The notes beneath the pieces were generated by a model, which was given only the letters and a program-made list of their open reading frames with translations, was not told the DNA's origin and did no database searches. Below are positions 9,269-16,436 of a stretch of DNA of 36,629 nucleotides, in pieces (within the stretch, counting starts at the first letter, position 1; every line of letters starts with the position of its first letter). The stretch is taken from contig NZ_QNFY01000022.1 in the NCBI RefSeq assembly GCF_003290185.1, positions 1-36,629 of the forward strand. The letters run 5' to 3'. The translations under genes and the position numbers were made by a program. The stretch is from Chryseobacterium lathyri. Its GTDB lineage: Bacteria; Bacteroidota; Bacteroidia; Flavobacteriales; Weeksellaceae.

Positions 9269-9466
9269 ATGCCTTCAAGTGTTGTCAACAGCTATACTTA
9301 TTTTCCTGAGACTGAAATATTAAGAATTGTATATCAGTCCGGGGCTGTTTATGATTACCTTAAGGTTCCGGTATCTATATCTGAAAAATTCAGAGAAGCC
9401 CAATCGAAGGGAAGATTCCTGAATAATGTTATCAAGCGAAGATTTAAATATATTAAAATCAACTGA
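9269..9466 (+). CDS. KTSC domain protein
   Basis: A 65-residue protein matching the small KTSC domain: short strands (VVNSYTYFPETEILRIVYQSGAVYDY), then V-P and a helix with a basic C-terminus (NNVIKRRFKYIKIN). The ATG at 9269 is chosen because the upstream in-frame TTG (9239) lies inside the preceding terminator region and would add residues unlike the domain. KTSC domains are also found fused to lysyl-tRNA synthetases and nucleases and may bind nucleic acid, but the function is not established. It sits alone between two hairpins. Confidence 0.75.
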   Translation: MPSSVVNSYTYFPETEILRIVYQSGAVYDYLKVPVSISEKFREAQSKGRFLNNVIKRRFKYIKIN

Positions 9467-9481
9467 ACCAATCATAATAAA

Positions 9482-9507
9482 AAATGCCTCCAGTACCGGA
9501 GGCATTT
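9482..9507. terminator. Bidirectional terminator between KTSC gene and guaB unit
   Basis: AAATGCCTCC (9482-9491) and GGAGGCATTT (9498-9507) form a perfect 10-bp stem with a 6-base loop. The minus strand has the better T-run, so it mainly ends leftward guaB transcription; the plus side can end the KTSC transcript. Confidence 0.8.
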
Positions 9508-9527
9508 ATATTTTGTATGACCACCTT

Positions 9528-9653
9528 TTATTTAATGATCAGTTTAGAAGTTTTGCTATCTTTCCCATTGGAAATCTGAACCATATAAACTCCTTTTTCA
9601 AGCTGTTGGTTATTTGTAGGTTTTAAATAAAATTGGCCGTACAAATTATGGTT
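9528..9653 (-). pseudogene. Relic of a T9SS type A sorting domain
   Basis: On the minus strand, directly after guaB, one frame reads (stop) NHNLYGQFYLKPTNNQQ, then LEKGVYMVQISNGKDSK, then TSKLIIK and a stop at 9530-9528. The pattern LxxGVYMVQIxN...KLIIK is the typical end of a T9SS sorting domain, ahead of the terminator at 9482-9507. There is no start codon, signal peptide or passenger domain, and a stop closes the frame upstream at 9656-9654. It is best read as the last 40 codons of a lost T9SS cargo gene left between guaB and its terminator. Confidence 0.75.
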
Positions 9654-9675
9654 TTATAATATATCTTTAAATATC

Positions 9676-11136
9676 CTAAAAAGAATAATTCGGAGCTTCC
9701 TGAGTAATAATTACATCATGTGGATGAGATTCCTTCAAACCGCTTCCGGTGATCATAACCATCTTGGTATCTTTCTGTAAAGCTTCAATATCTTTAGCCC
9801 CGCAGTATCCCATACCGGCTCTTAGGCCTCCCGTCAACTGGAAAATCACATCCTCCAGTTTCCCTTTATGTGGCACCCTTCCTTCAATTCCTTCCGGAAC
9901 GAACTTTTTAGCCTCACTCTGGAAATATCTTTCTTTTCCTCCTCTCTTCATAGCGGAAAGACTTCCCATTCCCTGGTAAGATTTGAATTTTCTCCCCTGG
10001 AAGATAATTTCTTCTCCCGGAGCTTCATCAGTTCCGGCTAAAAGGGAACCAAGCATTACTGCTCCTGCTCCACTTGCGATCGCTTTTACAATATCTCCGG
10101 AAAGCTTGATCCCTCCATCGGCAATTACTGTTACGTTTTTGGAAGCTGCATATTCGTATACATTGTAGATCGCAGATAACTGGGGAACCCCAACGCCGGC
10201 AACCACTCTCGTTGTACAGATAGAGCCGGGTCCTACTCCAACTTTAAGAACGTTAGCTCCAGCTTCAATAAGGTCTTTTGCTGCTTCAGCAGTTACAATA
10301 TTTCCTCCTACGATATCTAAATCCGGATATGCTTTTCTGATTTCTGAAATTTTATCCAAAACTCCTTTGGAGTGTCCGTGTGCAGAGTCAATAGCCACGA
10401 TATCAACACCAGCATTTACTAATGCTGCAATTCTGTCCATCGTGTCTTCTCCAACTCCAACACCTGCTCCTACGATAAGACGCCCTTTGTGATCTTTATT
10501 GGAATTCGGATATTCCAACTGGTTATCAATATCTTTAATGGTAATTAATCCCACCAGCTTATTGTCTTTATCCACGATCGGAAGCTTTTCAACTCTGCTT
10601 TTAAGAAGAATTTCTTTAGCCTGCTCAAGGTTGGTATTTTTATCAGAAGTGATCAGATTTTCCTTGGTCATGATCTCTTCAACCTTCATATCAAGGTTTT
10701 CCTGATATTTTACATCCCTGTTGGTAATGATTCCTATCAGTACATTATCTGCATCCACTACAGGAAGGCCAGAAATTTTATATTTGGCCATAGTTTCCTT
10801 AGCTTCAGCCAAGGTGTGATCTTTAGAAAGGGTAACAGGGTCAGAAATCATTCCGTTTTCTGAACGTTTTACACGGTTCACCTGTGCAGCCTGCTCAGCG
10901 ATCGTCATGTTTTTATGGATAAAACCCAAACCTCCGACTCTTGCCAGAGCAATAGCCAGATCTCCTTCAGTAACTGTGTCCATCGCAGCAGAAACTATCG
11001 GAACATTCAGCGTAATTTTGTCGGTAAGTCTTGATTTTAATGATACCTGGTTAGGTAAAACTTCTGAATAAGAAGGGACTAGAAGAACGTCATCGAAAGT
11101 GATGGCTGTCTCTACAATTTTGTTATGAATAGACAT
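9676..11136 (-). CDS. guaB: Inosine-5'-monophosphate dehydrogenase
   Basis: The 486-residue protein has normal IMPDH length and order: N-terminal TIM-barrel strand TFDDVLLVPSYSEV, two CBS domains (about residues 95-205), then the barrel core with the catalytic loop GPGSICTTRVVAGVGVPQ (active-site Cys), the IMP-binding block IADGGIKLSGDI, and the flap MKRGGKERYFQ. It oxidises IMP to XMP with NAD+, the committed step of GTP synthesis. It is a single-gene unit; a TAnnTTTG box lies 15 bases upstream and the terminator is beyond the T9SS relic. Confidence 0.97.
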   Translation of the reverse strand: MSIHNKIVETAITFDDVLLVPSYSEVLPNQVSLKSRLTDKITLNVPIVSAAMDTVTEGDLAIALARVGGLGFIHKNMTIAEQAAQVNRVKRSENGMISDPVTLSKDHTLAEAKETMAKYKISGLPVVDADNVLIGIITNRDVKYQENLDMKVEEIMTKENLITSDKNTNLEQAKEILLKSRVEKLPIVDKDNKLVGLITIKDIDNQLEYPNSNKDHKGRLIVGAGVGVGEDTMDRIAALVNAGVDIVAIDSAHGHSKGVLDKISEIRKAYPDLDIVGGNIVTAEAAKDLIEAGANVLKVGVGPGSICTTRVVAGVGVPQLSAIYNVYEYAASKNVTVIADGGIKLSGDIVKAIASGAGAVMLGSLLAGTDEAPGEEIIFQGRKFKSYQGMGSLSAMKRGGKERYFQSEAKKFVPEGIEGRVPHKGKLEDVIFQLTGGLRAGMGYCGAKDIEALQKDTKMVMITGSGLKESHPHDVIITQEAPNYSF

Positions 11137-11150
11137 CTTTACTTTCTTTG

Positions 11151-11158
11151 CAAAATTA
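11151..11158 (-). promoter_or_regulatory. Putative -7 box of guaB
   Basis: The minus-strand TAATTTTG fits TAnnTTTG and ends 15 bases before the guaB ATG. No good TTTG is present 19 bases further upstream. Confidence 0.4.
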
Positions 11159-11229
11159 GGTTATTTTGACGAGATATGAAAATCCTTTTCAATAGTTTAA
11201 ATAAAATTTAATAATCAATAACTTAAATG

Positions 11230-11254
11230 AAAAAACCGCTCTTATTAAGAACGG
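11230..11254 (-). terminator. Terminator of the sigma/DUF4252 operon
   Basis: On the minus strand CCGTTCTT (11254-11247) pairs with AAGAGCGG (11243-11236), one wobble pair, 3-base loop, followed by several T. It lies about 75 bases after the last DUF4252 gene. Confidence 0.65.
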
Positions 11255-11330
11255 CCTTTCTGTACAAAATAATTAGTATAGTATGAAACTACTTGTTATA
11301 TCTTTAATGATGCATACTTATGAACAGTGG

Positions 11331-11840
11331 TTACTTATCTGTAGCGGCATTAATTACGTTTGAAATATCATCTGCTGTAAAGCTTCCCTTCACATCCACG
11401 AAAACCAGTTCTTTATCTGAATTGACAGTAATCATCATATTTTTAATGGTTTCCCCATTCTGCTTTACCCTTACATTGACATTTTCACCGTTATGCTTTA
11501 TGGTTGCCCATTCTTCAAAGTTATTGTCATTCAGATACCTGGAATATTCGTTCAGCATTTCTTTACTCCCGTTATCTACGGTCATGACTTTTATTTTTGA
11601 GACCTTTTTAACCAGAGCAATGACTTCTTCACTTTCACCATCTTCTCTCAAAGCTTTCTTGATAAAAGGTTTTGCCATAAATACAGGTACATTGAAGCTG
11701 GCAAATGTTGCTCCTTTAAAATCATACCCGGACTGCTTAAAGAAGTCCATATTAGGTTTTCCTGAAACAATACATGACTGAAGCGTAAGCAATGTAAGGA
11801 TTCCTAAAAAAATGTTTTTTAAAGTTTTCATGGTTATCAT
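11331..11840 (-). CDS. DUF4252 lipoprotein
   Basis: The product is a 169-residue lipoprotein (or 166 if ATG 11831 is used), with lipobox TLQSC and the lipidated Cys at residue 23. The body matches DUF4252: a MFxxxSG-like start, a K-I-KVMTVDNG strand, a YLNDNNFEEW segment, GENVNVRVKQNGETIKNMMITV and an ADDISNVI end. DUF4252 proteins are found in Flavobacteriia operons with ECF sigma factors and have no proven function. It begins 3 bases after the larger DUF4252-GIN gene and its domain is a paralogue of that protein's N-terminal half. It probably faces the periplasm on the inner leaflet of the outer membrane. Confidence 0.8.
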   Translation of the reverse strand: MITMKTLKNIFLGILTLLTLQSCIVSGKPNMDFFKQSGYDFKGATFASFNVPVFMAKPFIKKALREDGESEEVIALVKKVSKIKVMTVDNGSKEMLNEYSRYLNDNNFEEWATIKHNGENVNVRVKQNGETIKNMMITVNSDKELVFVDVKGSFTADDISNVINAATDK

Positions 11841-11843
11841 TTT

Positions 11844-13124
11844 TTAATCGATAGGTTTCAGATTACCTCCGGACATTTTACTGATATTGGATTCTATTTC
11901 AGGTCTTCCTCTATATTTTACCATTCCTCCTGAAGAAGCTTTTACTTTCAGTTTTGTGGAAACATTTACCGAAAGGTTTGCCCCGGATGTAGCCTCCACT
12001 TCAAGGTTACCCAGCCTCAGATCGTCAGCTTTACAAAGAGCACCGCTGCTGATATCTATTATTCCGGAATCTGCTTTTCCTTCAAAGGCTGTATTGGACC
12101 CGCTTGATGCTTTTATCATGATAGTTCCCGCCGTAATTCCTGCTCTTATCACTGCTCCTGATGAAGTTCCAACATCCAGTGTGTTAGAGACCTTAAAGTC
12201 TCCTTTCACATTAGCTCCGGATGATGCATCAATAACCAGGTTATTTTCTTTTAAGGAGTTCACTACATTAAAGTTAGCTCCTGAAGAAGCTTTAATATTG
12301 TCCATTCTTGGAGAGGAAATGTTAACGCTTAAGTTTTTAAACTTTAAATTCTTTGTTCCCTTATTGTCTACGTAGACTTTCAAAACTCCATTTTCCACTT
12401 TTGTAATGATATACTGAAGTTTATCAGAATCAGCGATTACCTTTACGTTGGCAGGACTTTCCTGTTTGAAAACCACATTCACTCCGTCACTTACCTGAAT
12501 TCCTGAGAACTCGCCTACATTTCTTGCTTCCCCGTTAAGATAAGAGGAATTGTTTTCAGAGGTAAGGCTGTTCCTTGTATTGGTCTTGGTATTGGTCTTG
12601 GTTTCGCTGGAATTAATGATTTTATTCACATCATCCATAGAAAGCTTTCCATCCAGCATGACCAGGATATTTTCTCCTTTTCCTCCATCAATGCTAAGCA
12701 GGAGATCATCCAACATTCCGTCTTTTGCATCAGAAGAAAGAAATTTTATCTTTGAACCAGAATTATTGACAGACATGATCTCATTGTAATTAAGGTTTTT
12801 TAAATACATGGAAACATCTTTGCTGAGCCTGGAAAGATTATCCTGAACTTTGCGTCCTTCTGTTGTATTAATATTTTCCGGATTTTCTGTAATAAGGATT
12901 TTCAATCCGTTAATTTTCGAAAGCAGAGGCTTGATCTGATCCAGCTGGGAATCATCAATATCAAGGCTGCTCAGCATACTGAACATTGGCTTTGCAATTT
13001 TAATAGAGGTTACACCTTCTACCTCCTGGTACCTGTCAAAAAGCATGTCGAACTTATCCCGTTGCCCATACACTGTAAAGAAATGGGAAAAAGCGAGTGC
13101 GAATACTATAAATATTTTTTTCAT
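11844..13124 (-). CDS. DUF4252 domain fused to a GIN (DUF2807) head domain
   Basis: The 426-residue exported protein has a signal peptide (MKKIFIVFALAFSHFFTVYG/Q). Residues about 25-180 form a DUF4252 domain (KFDMLFDRYQEVEGVTSIKI, LKILITENPEN, YLKNLNYNEIMSV). A Thr/Asn/Ser linker near residues 180-200 contains a KTNT repeat. Residues about 205-425 form a GIN domain (a putative auto-transporter adhesin head) with SSGA-type turns every 15-20 residues (ASSGANF, DASSGANV, GTSSGAVI, KASSGSNT, DISSGALC, EATSGANL, KASSGGMV), as expected for a beta-helix. It sits between the putative anti-sigma gene and the DUF4252 lipoprotein. The two-domain fusion is unusual as far as I know. The role, perhaps envelope sensing or adhesion, is an inference. 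Confidence 0.8.
   Translation of the reverse strand: MKKIFIVFALAFSHFFTVYGQRDKFDMLFDRYQEVEGVTSIKIAKPMFSMLSSLDIDDSQLDQIKPLLSKINGLKILITENPENINTTEGRKVQDNLSRLSKDVSMYLKNLNYNEIMSVNNSGSKIKFLSSDAKDGMLDDLLLSIDGGKGENILVMLDGKLSMDDVNKIINSSETKTNTKTNTRNSLTSENNSSYLNGEARNVGEFSGIQVSDGVNVVFKQESPANVKVIADSDKLQYIITKVENGVLKVYVDNKGTKNLKFKNLSVNISSPRMDNIKASSGANFNVVNSLKENNLVIDASSGANVKGDFKVSNTLDVGTSSGAVIRAGITAGTIMIKASSGSNTAFEGKADSGIIDISSGALCKADDLRLGNLEVEATSGANLSVNVSTKLKVKASSGGMVKYRGRPEIESNISKMSGGNLKPID
12577..12600. repeat. 12-bp perfect tandem duplication in the DUF4252-GIN linker
   Basis: GTATTGGTCTTG occurs twice head to tail (12577-12588 and 12589-12600), encoding two TKTN units in the linker. The copies keep the reading frame, so copy-number change would only alter linker length. 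Confidence 0.8.
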
Positions 13125-13189
13125 GAGTCAATTTTTATTTTCTTAAGCTGATTATTGTTACCTGATCAGAGCATAATCTATTGTTGTTG

Positions 13190-13864
13190 TTAATAATCGT
13201 CGTCTACTACTGTAGGCTGAGCTAACTTTTCACTAACGTTATTGGCAAATATCTGGAATGAATATTTAGTTACATTGATAGCTTCATCTACATTATCGAT
13301 CCTTTTACCGTTAACTATGACATAAGAATCCTTATATCCGGTAGAATCTTTTAAAGCTTTATTATTTTTGAATGAAGAGTTACTGACGAACTTCGGTTTT
13401 GTTTCTTTTTTCAATCTTCCTCTTTTTGGCAATATCTCATCCAGCACATCCTTTTCCGCTACTGAATTTTCCTGGAAGATAGAATCTTTTCTCGCTCCGG
13501 AAATGGAATCGGTATGGTTAACCGCTACCTGCTCCTGATGGTCATTATTCTCTTCAATAAATTTTGATTTCTGCTTCAAAACCTCATCTTTAACCAGCTT
13601 TTCTCTTTCCATAACCCCTGTACGGTAATCATTAAAGAAAAAACCAACACTGAAAAGAAGCACTAATCCTGCTGCCATCCAAAACCATTTCGGAAATGAA
13701 GGCTTATTTTTTTGGAGCGGAATGATGGGCGCCTCGTTCGTTTCGGAGCCTTCAGCCCCACCTTCTGCTTTCTGAAGAAAATCTTCAAAACTCCAGTCCA
13801 TCTTTTCTTCCTTTATATCGTGGAAGATCTCATCGTATTTATTCTGAAATTGATCTTTGTTCAT
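13190..13864 (-). CDS. Putative anti-sigma factor / single-pass membrane protein
   Basis: This 224-residue protein has an acidic N-terminus of about 50 residues (KYDEIFHDIKEEKMDWSFEDF), one membrane segment (WFWMAAGLVLLFSVGFFF, about residues 58-77) and a charged periplasmic tail without cysteines. It overlaps the end of the ECF sigma gene by 26 bases, the arrangement expected for a translationally coupled anti-sigma factor. I see no ZAS zinc motif or FecR domain, so the assignment rests on topology and context. It could also be an unrelated membrane partner of the DUF4252 proteins. Confidence 0.6.
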   Translation of the reverse strand: MNKDQFQNKYDEIFHDIKEEKMDWSFEDFLQKAEGGAEGSETNEAPIIPLQKNKPSFPKWFWMAAGLVLLFSVGFFFNDYRTGVMEREKLVKDEVLKQKSKFIEENNDHQEQVAVNHTDSISGARKDSIFQENSVAEKDVLDEILPKRGRLKKETKPKFVSNSSFKNNKALKDSTGYKDSYVIVNGKRIDNVDEAINVTKYSFQIFANNVSEKLAQPTVVDDDY

Positions 13865-14348
13865 AGCTCATCAGTTGTGATATTTGTTCCTTTACTTTTT
13901 GTCTCGCCCGCATCAGGTTTACTCTTACTGCGTTTTCTTCCATTTCCAGCATTTCGGAAATTTCCGAGACCTCATATTCTTCTACATCTTTCAGATGAAT
14001 CACCATTTTCTGCTTTTCCGGGAGCTGGTTGATAAAACCTATAATATGCTCCTTCAGATTATTGATGTCCATGCTGTACAATTCTGAGCGGTGAAGCTGC
14101 AAATCTGCAAATCCCAACTTCACATCATGGTGCTTCAGCCGATTCAGACATTCGTTCCGGACAGATTTCAAAGCATAGGATTTTAAATTTCCAAACTTCT
14201 CCAGCTCTTCTTTCTTCTGCCAGAATTTAATCATCAGGTCCTGCACCACATCTTCTGCCTCATCACTGCTCATAACGAATCTTTTCGCAAAACGATACAT
14301 CTCGTCTTTGAGAATAAACACCGTATTCTTGAAAGTTTCTTGGGTCAT
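13839..14348 (-). CDS. ECF-type RNA polymerase sigma factor
   Basis: The 169-residue protein has sigma-70 region 2 (YRFAKRFVMSSDEAEDVVQDLMIKFW, about residues 18-45) and region 4 (INQLPEKQKMVIHLKDVEEYEVSEISEML followed by NAVRVNLMRARQKVKEQI, about 108-158), typical of ECF sigma factors of this size. It heads a four-gene operon with a putative anti-sigma factor and two DUF4252 proteins, so it probably controls this envelope-linked operon and perhaps its own transcription. I found no clear TAnnTTTG box upstream, which would fit autoregulation by a different promoter; a small ACAATT/AATTGT inverted repeat is present at 14371-14385. Confidence 0.9.
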   Translation of the reverse strand: MTQETFKNTVFILKDEMYRFAKRFVMSSDEAEDVVQDLMIKFWQKKEELEKFGNLKSYALKSVRNECLNRLKHHDVKLGFADLQLHRSELYSMDINNLKEHIIGFINQLPEKQKMVIHLKDVEEYEVSEISEMLEMEENAVRVNLMRARQKVKEQISQLMSYEQRSISE

Positions 14349-14551
14349 GAGTTTTGTTTCTATTAGTAAGACAATTAAAAATTGTATTCTATTACACTAC
14401 ATTATAAAAAAAATGATAATTTTCTAATTTTAGATTCTCTATACATTCATAAAACCTGTTTACAAAGGAGTTTTATGATTTTTATAAAATTACTCTTTTT
14501 TTATTTTCTGGAAGATAATTTAATTGTCTGTGAGAGAATCATCAGTATCCA

Positions 14552-14582
14552 ATAAAGTAAAAGCCTCCCAAATGGAGGCTTT
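14552..14582 (-). terminator. Terminator of the GlmU-like gene
   Basis: AAAGCCTCC (14560-14568) and GGAGGCTTT (14574-14582) form a perfect 9-bp stem, with a T-rich tail on the minus strand, starting just behind the stop at 14588. Confidence 0.8.
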
Positions 14583-14587
14583 CAATA

Positions 14588-15748
14588 TTAATATGTTTCA
14601 AAAATATGTTTCAGTATAGCTTTATCTTCATCCGTTAATGCCACTTTTCTTCTTGCCATTGCTCTTTCTGCCACTTCATAGGCTTTATCCAGCTTGAACC
14701 TTTCATCATCTTTACTTCCGCCCCATGAGAAATTCTCCACAAGGTTTGGCGGAAAACCAGGCTTAAATATATTAGAAGCGACCCCTATTACTGTTCCGGT
14801 ATTCAATTGGGTATTGATCGCTGTTTTAGAGTGGTCACCCATAATAAGACCGGCAAACTGAAGCCCAGTATCTTCAAAAGCTTTCGTTCTGTAGCTCCAC
14901 AATTTGACCTGGCTATAATTGTTTTTAAGATTGGAAGAATTCGTATCTGCCCCGAAATTACACCATTCGCCGATCACGGAATTTCCAACAAAGCCTTCAT
15001 GTCCTTTACTTGAATATCCGAATATAATGATATTATTCACTTCGCCTCCCACTTTGCAGTGAGGACCAATAGTCGTGGCACCATAAATTTTTGATCCTAA
15101 ATTAAACTTGGAATCCTCTCCGAGAGAGATCGGTCCACGGAGATTACAGCCTTCCATCACCTCAGCATTTTTCCCAATATAGATTTTTCCTGTTTTTGTA
15201 TTGATGGTAGAAAATTCCACCTGGGCACCTTCTTCAATGAAAAGATCTTTTTTATCCCCTAAAAATCCATTGGTGGAAGATAATTCCTGTGAAGTTCTTC
15301 CTTCAGTCAGCAAATTGAAATCAAAATCGATGGCAAGATGATTATACGTAAATAAGTCTGCAGGCTTTTTAAAGAAAGTCAGTTTCTCTTTTATATCCGT
15401 CATCTTTTCGATTTGGTTTAGAGAAAAACCTTTCATATTAATCCTGGCGGCAATCAGTTCATCTTCGTAAACTAGGGCTTCCCCCTGCTTAAGATCTTTA
15501 ATCTGCTGAATGACTGTTTCGGTCGGCAGAAAATTAGTGACTAGAAATAAGCTTTCTATATCTTCAGGGGATTTAAATTTATTCTGAAGATAATTTTCGG
15601 TAAAGTAAGAAACCTCAGTATTTCCTAAGACCTTCTGCCATCGCTCGGAAAAGGTAAGGATTCCGCATCGCATGGCGGCAACAGGACGGGTAAAAGTTAA
15701 CGGAAGAAAATCTTCCCAATACTGGGCATCTGAAAATACTAATTGCAT
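14588..15748 (-). CDS. GlmU-like sugar nucleotidyltransferase/acyltransferase family protein
   Basis: The 386-residue protein belongs to the Bacteroidota alternative GlmU family. It begins with MQLVFSDAQYWEDFLPLTFTRPVA, a TRP-type start of a degenerate nucleotidyltransferase domain. From about residue 170 it shows left-handed beta-helix hexapeptides (IYIGKNAEVMEGCNLRGPISLG, IYGATTIGPHCKVGG, VIGEWCNFGADTN). It may make UDP-N-acetylglucosamine for the cell wall, but the N-terminal half lacks a clear LAAGxGTRM signature, so the pyrophosphorylase activity is uncertain. The gene stands alone. On the minus strand a TATTTTTG sequence (15854-15847) about 100 bases upstream could be a -7 box. Confidence 0.75.
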   Translation of the reverse strand: MQLVFSDAQYWEDFLPLTFTRPVAAMRCGILTFSERWQKVLGNTEVSYFTENYLQNKFKSPEDIESLFLVTNFLPTETVIQQIKDLKQGEALVYEDELIAARINMKGFSLNQIEKMTDIKEKLTFFKKPADLFTYNHLAIDFDFNLLTEGRTSQELSSTNGFLGDKKDLFIEEGAQVEFSTINTKTGKIYIGKNAEVMEGCNLRGPISLGEDSKFNLGSKIYGATTIGPHCKVGGEVNNIIIFGYSSKGHEGFVGNSVIGEWCNFGADTNSSNLKNNYSQVKLWSYRTKAFEDTGLQFAGLIMGDHSKTAINTQLNTGTVIGVASNIFKPGFPPNLVENFSWGGSKDDERFKLDKAYEVAERAMARRKVALTDEDKAILKHIFETY

Positions 15749-15755
15749 TGTAATA

Positions 15756-15790
15756 TAGAAGTTAGAGATTAGAAGTTAGAAGTTAGAGAT
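15756..15790. repeat. Short AGAAGTTAGA direct-repeat cluster
   Basis: TAGAAGTTAGAGAT (15756-15769) is followed by further AGAAGTTAGA-type units up to 15790, just upstream of the GlmU-like gene. The purine-rich near-heptamer pattern resembles intergenic repeats I would expect in flavobacteria, but I cannot test its copy number. Confidence 0.5.
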
Positions 15791-15953
15791 CCAAAGTTGA
15801 GATAATGATTTGCTAACAATTCGGAGCATCTAATTTCTGTTCAAAACAAAAATACGAAAATAGCTGGAAATAGAATTTGAAATTTAGATTGCAGAATTCA
15901 GGATCAATATGTGCCTTCCAAATATACCTTACCGTTATTCTAATTTCTAAAAT

Positions 15954-15984
15954 AAAAAAAGTCTCCCAATAAATTGGAAGACTT
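15954..15984 (-). terminator. Terminator of rpmE2
   Basis: An 11-bp stem (AAGTCTCCCAA 15959-15969, TTGGAAGACTT 15974-15984, one wobble) with a 4-base loop is followed on the minus strand by a T-run, about 20 bases after the gene's stop. Confidence 0.85.
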
Positions 15985-16006
15985 CAGTATGTTTGGTGAC
16001 AAAAAA

Positions 16007-16258
16007 TTACTTAGCGAATTTTTTGTATTTGTTCATAAACTTATCAACTCTACCTGCAGTGTCAACTAGTTTCACTTTACCAGTGTAGAAAGGGTGAGAA
16101 GTTGAAGAGATTTCCATTTTGATTAATGGGTATTCTTGTCCTTCATATTCGATACTGTCTTTTGTTTCTGCAGTAGATTTGCAAAGAAACACCTCGTCGT
16201 TACTCATATCTTTGAAAACAACAAGTCTATAATTTTCTGGGTGGATTCCTTTTTTCAT
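16007..16258 (-). CDS. rpmE2: 50S ribosomal protein L31 type B
   Basis: The 83-residue protein is type-B (zinc-independent) bL31: MKKGIHPENYRLVVFKDMSN, the STSHPFYTGK motif and GRVDKFMNKYKKF. It lacks the CxxC zinc-binding motif of type A. It binds the large subunit near the central protuberance. The gene is alone between a near-consensus promoter and a strong terminator. Many bacteria carry both L31 types and switch under zinc starvation; whether a type A copy exists elsewhere cannot be seen here. No Zur-like operator was recognised. Confidence 0.95.
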   Translation of the reverse strand: MKKGIHPENYRLVVFKDMSNDEVFLCKSTAETKDSIEYEGQEYPLIKMEISSTSHPFYTGKVKLVDTAGRVDKFMNKYKKFAK

Positions 16259-16328
16259 AATACAATTTTTAAAAAATTAAAGTTTGCTTCCGAAATAGTA
16301 ATGGTATTTCTCTGCTAATTTTAGGTTG

Positions 16329-16359
16329 CAAAAGTACAACATTTTTTCAAATATACAAA
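16329..16359 (-). promoter_or_regulatory. Consensus Bacteroidota promoter of rpmE2
   Basis: On the minus strand TTTG (16359-16356), exactly 19 bases, then TACTTTTG (16336-16329): the full TTTG-N19-TAnnTTTG pattern. The leader would be about 60 bases, enough for a regulatory structure. Confidence 0.8.
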
Positions 16360-16407
16360 TACCAGATTCAATATTTTTTATAGATAAGAAATTCAAAGTA
16401 TTTTCGT

Positions 16408-16415
16408 TAAATTTG
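16408..16415 (+). promoter_or_regulatory. Putative -7 box of the beta-helix lipoprotein gene
   Basis: TAAATTTG fits TAnnTTTG, 21 bases before ATG 16437. No clear -33 element. It diverges from the rpmE2 promoter. Confidence 0.45.
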
Positions 16416-16436
16416 AAATCTTAAACTTAAATTTCG

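Noticed and set aside
11320..11781. Plus-strand 153-codon frame opposite the DUF4252 lipoprotein
   Set aside because: The minus-strand gene has a lipobox and domain match; the plus frame has neither.
11887..12375. Plus-strand 162-codon frame opposite the GIN domain
   Set aside because: Antisense shadow of the low-complexity SSGA repeats; no recognisable protein features.
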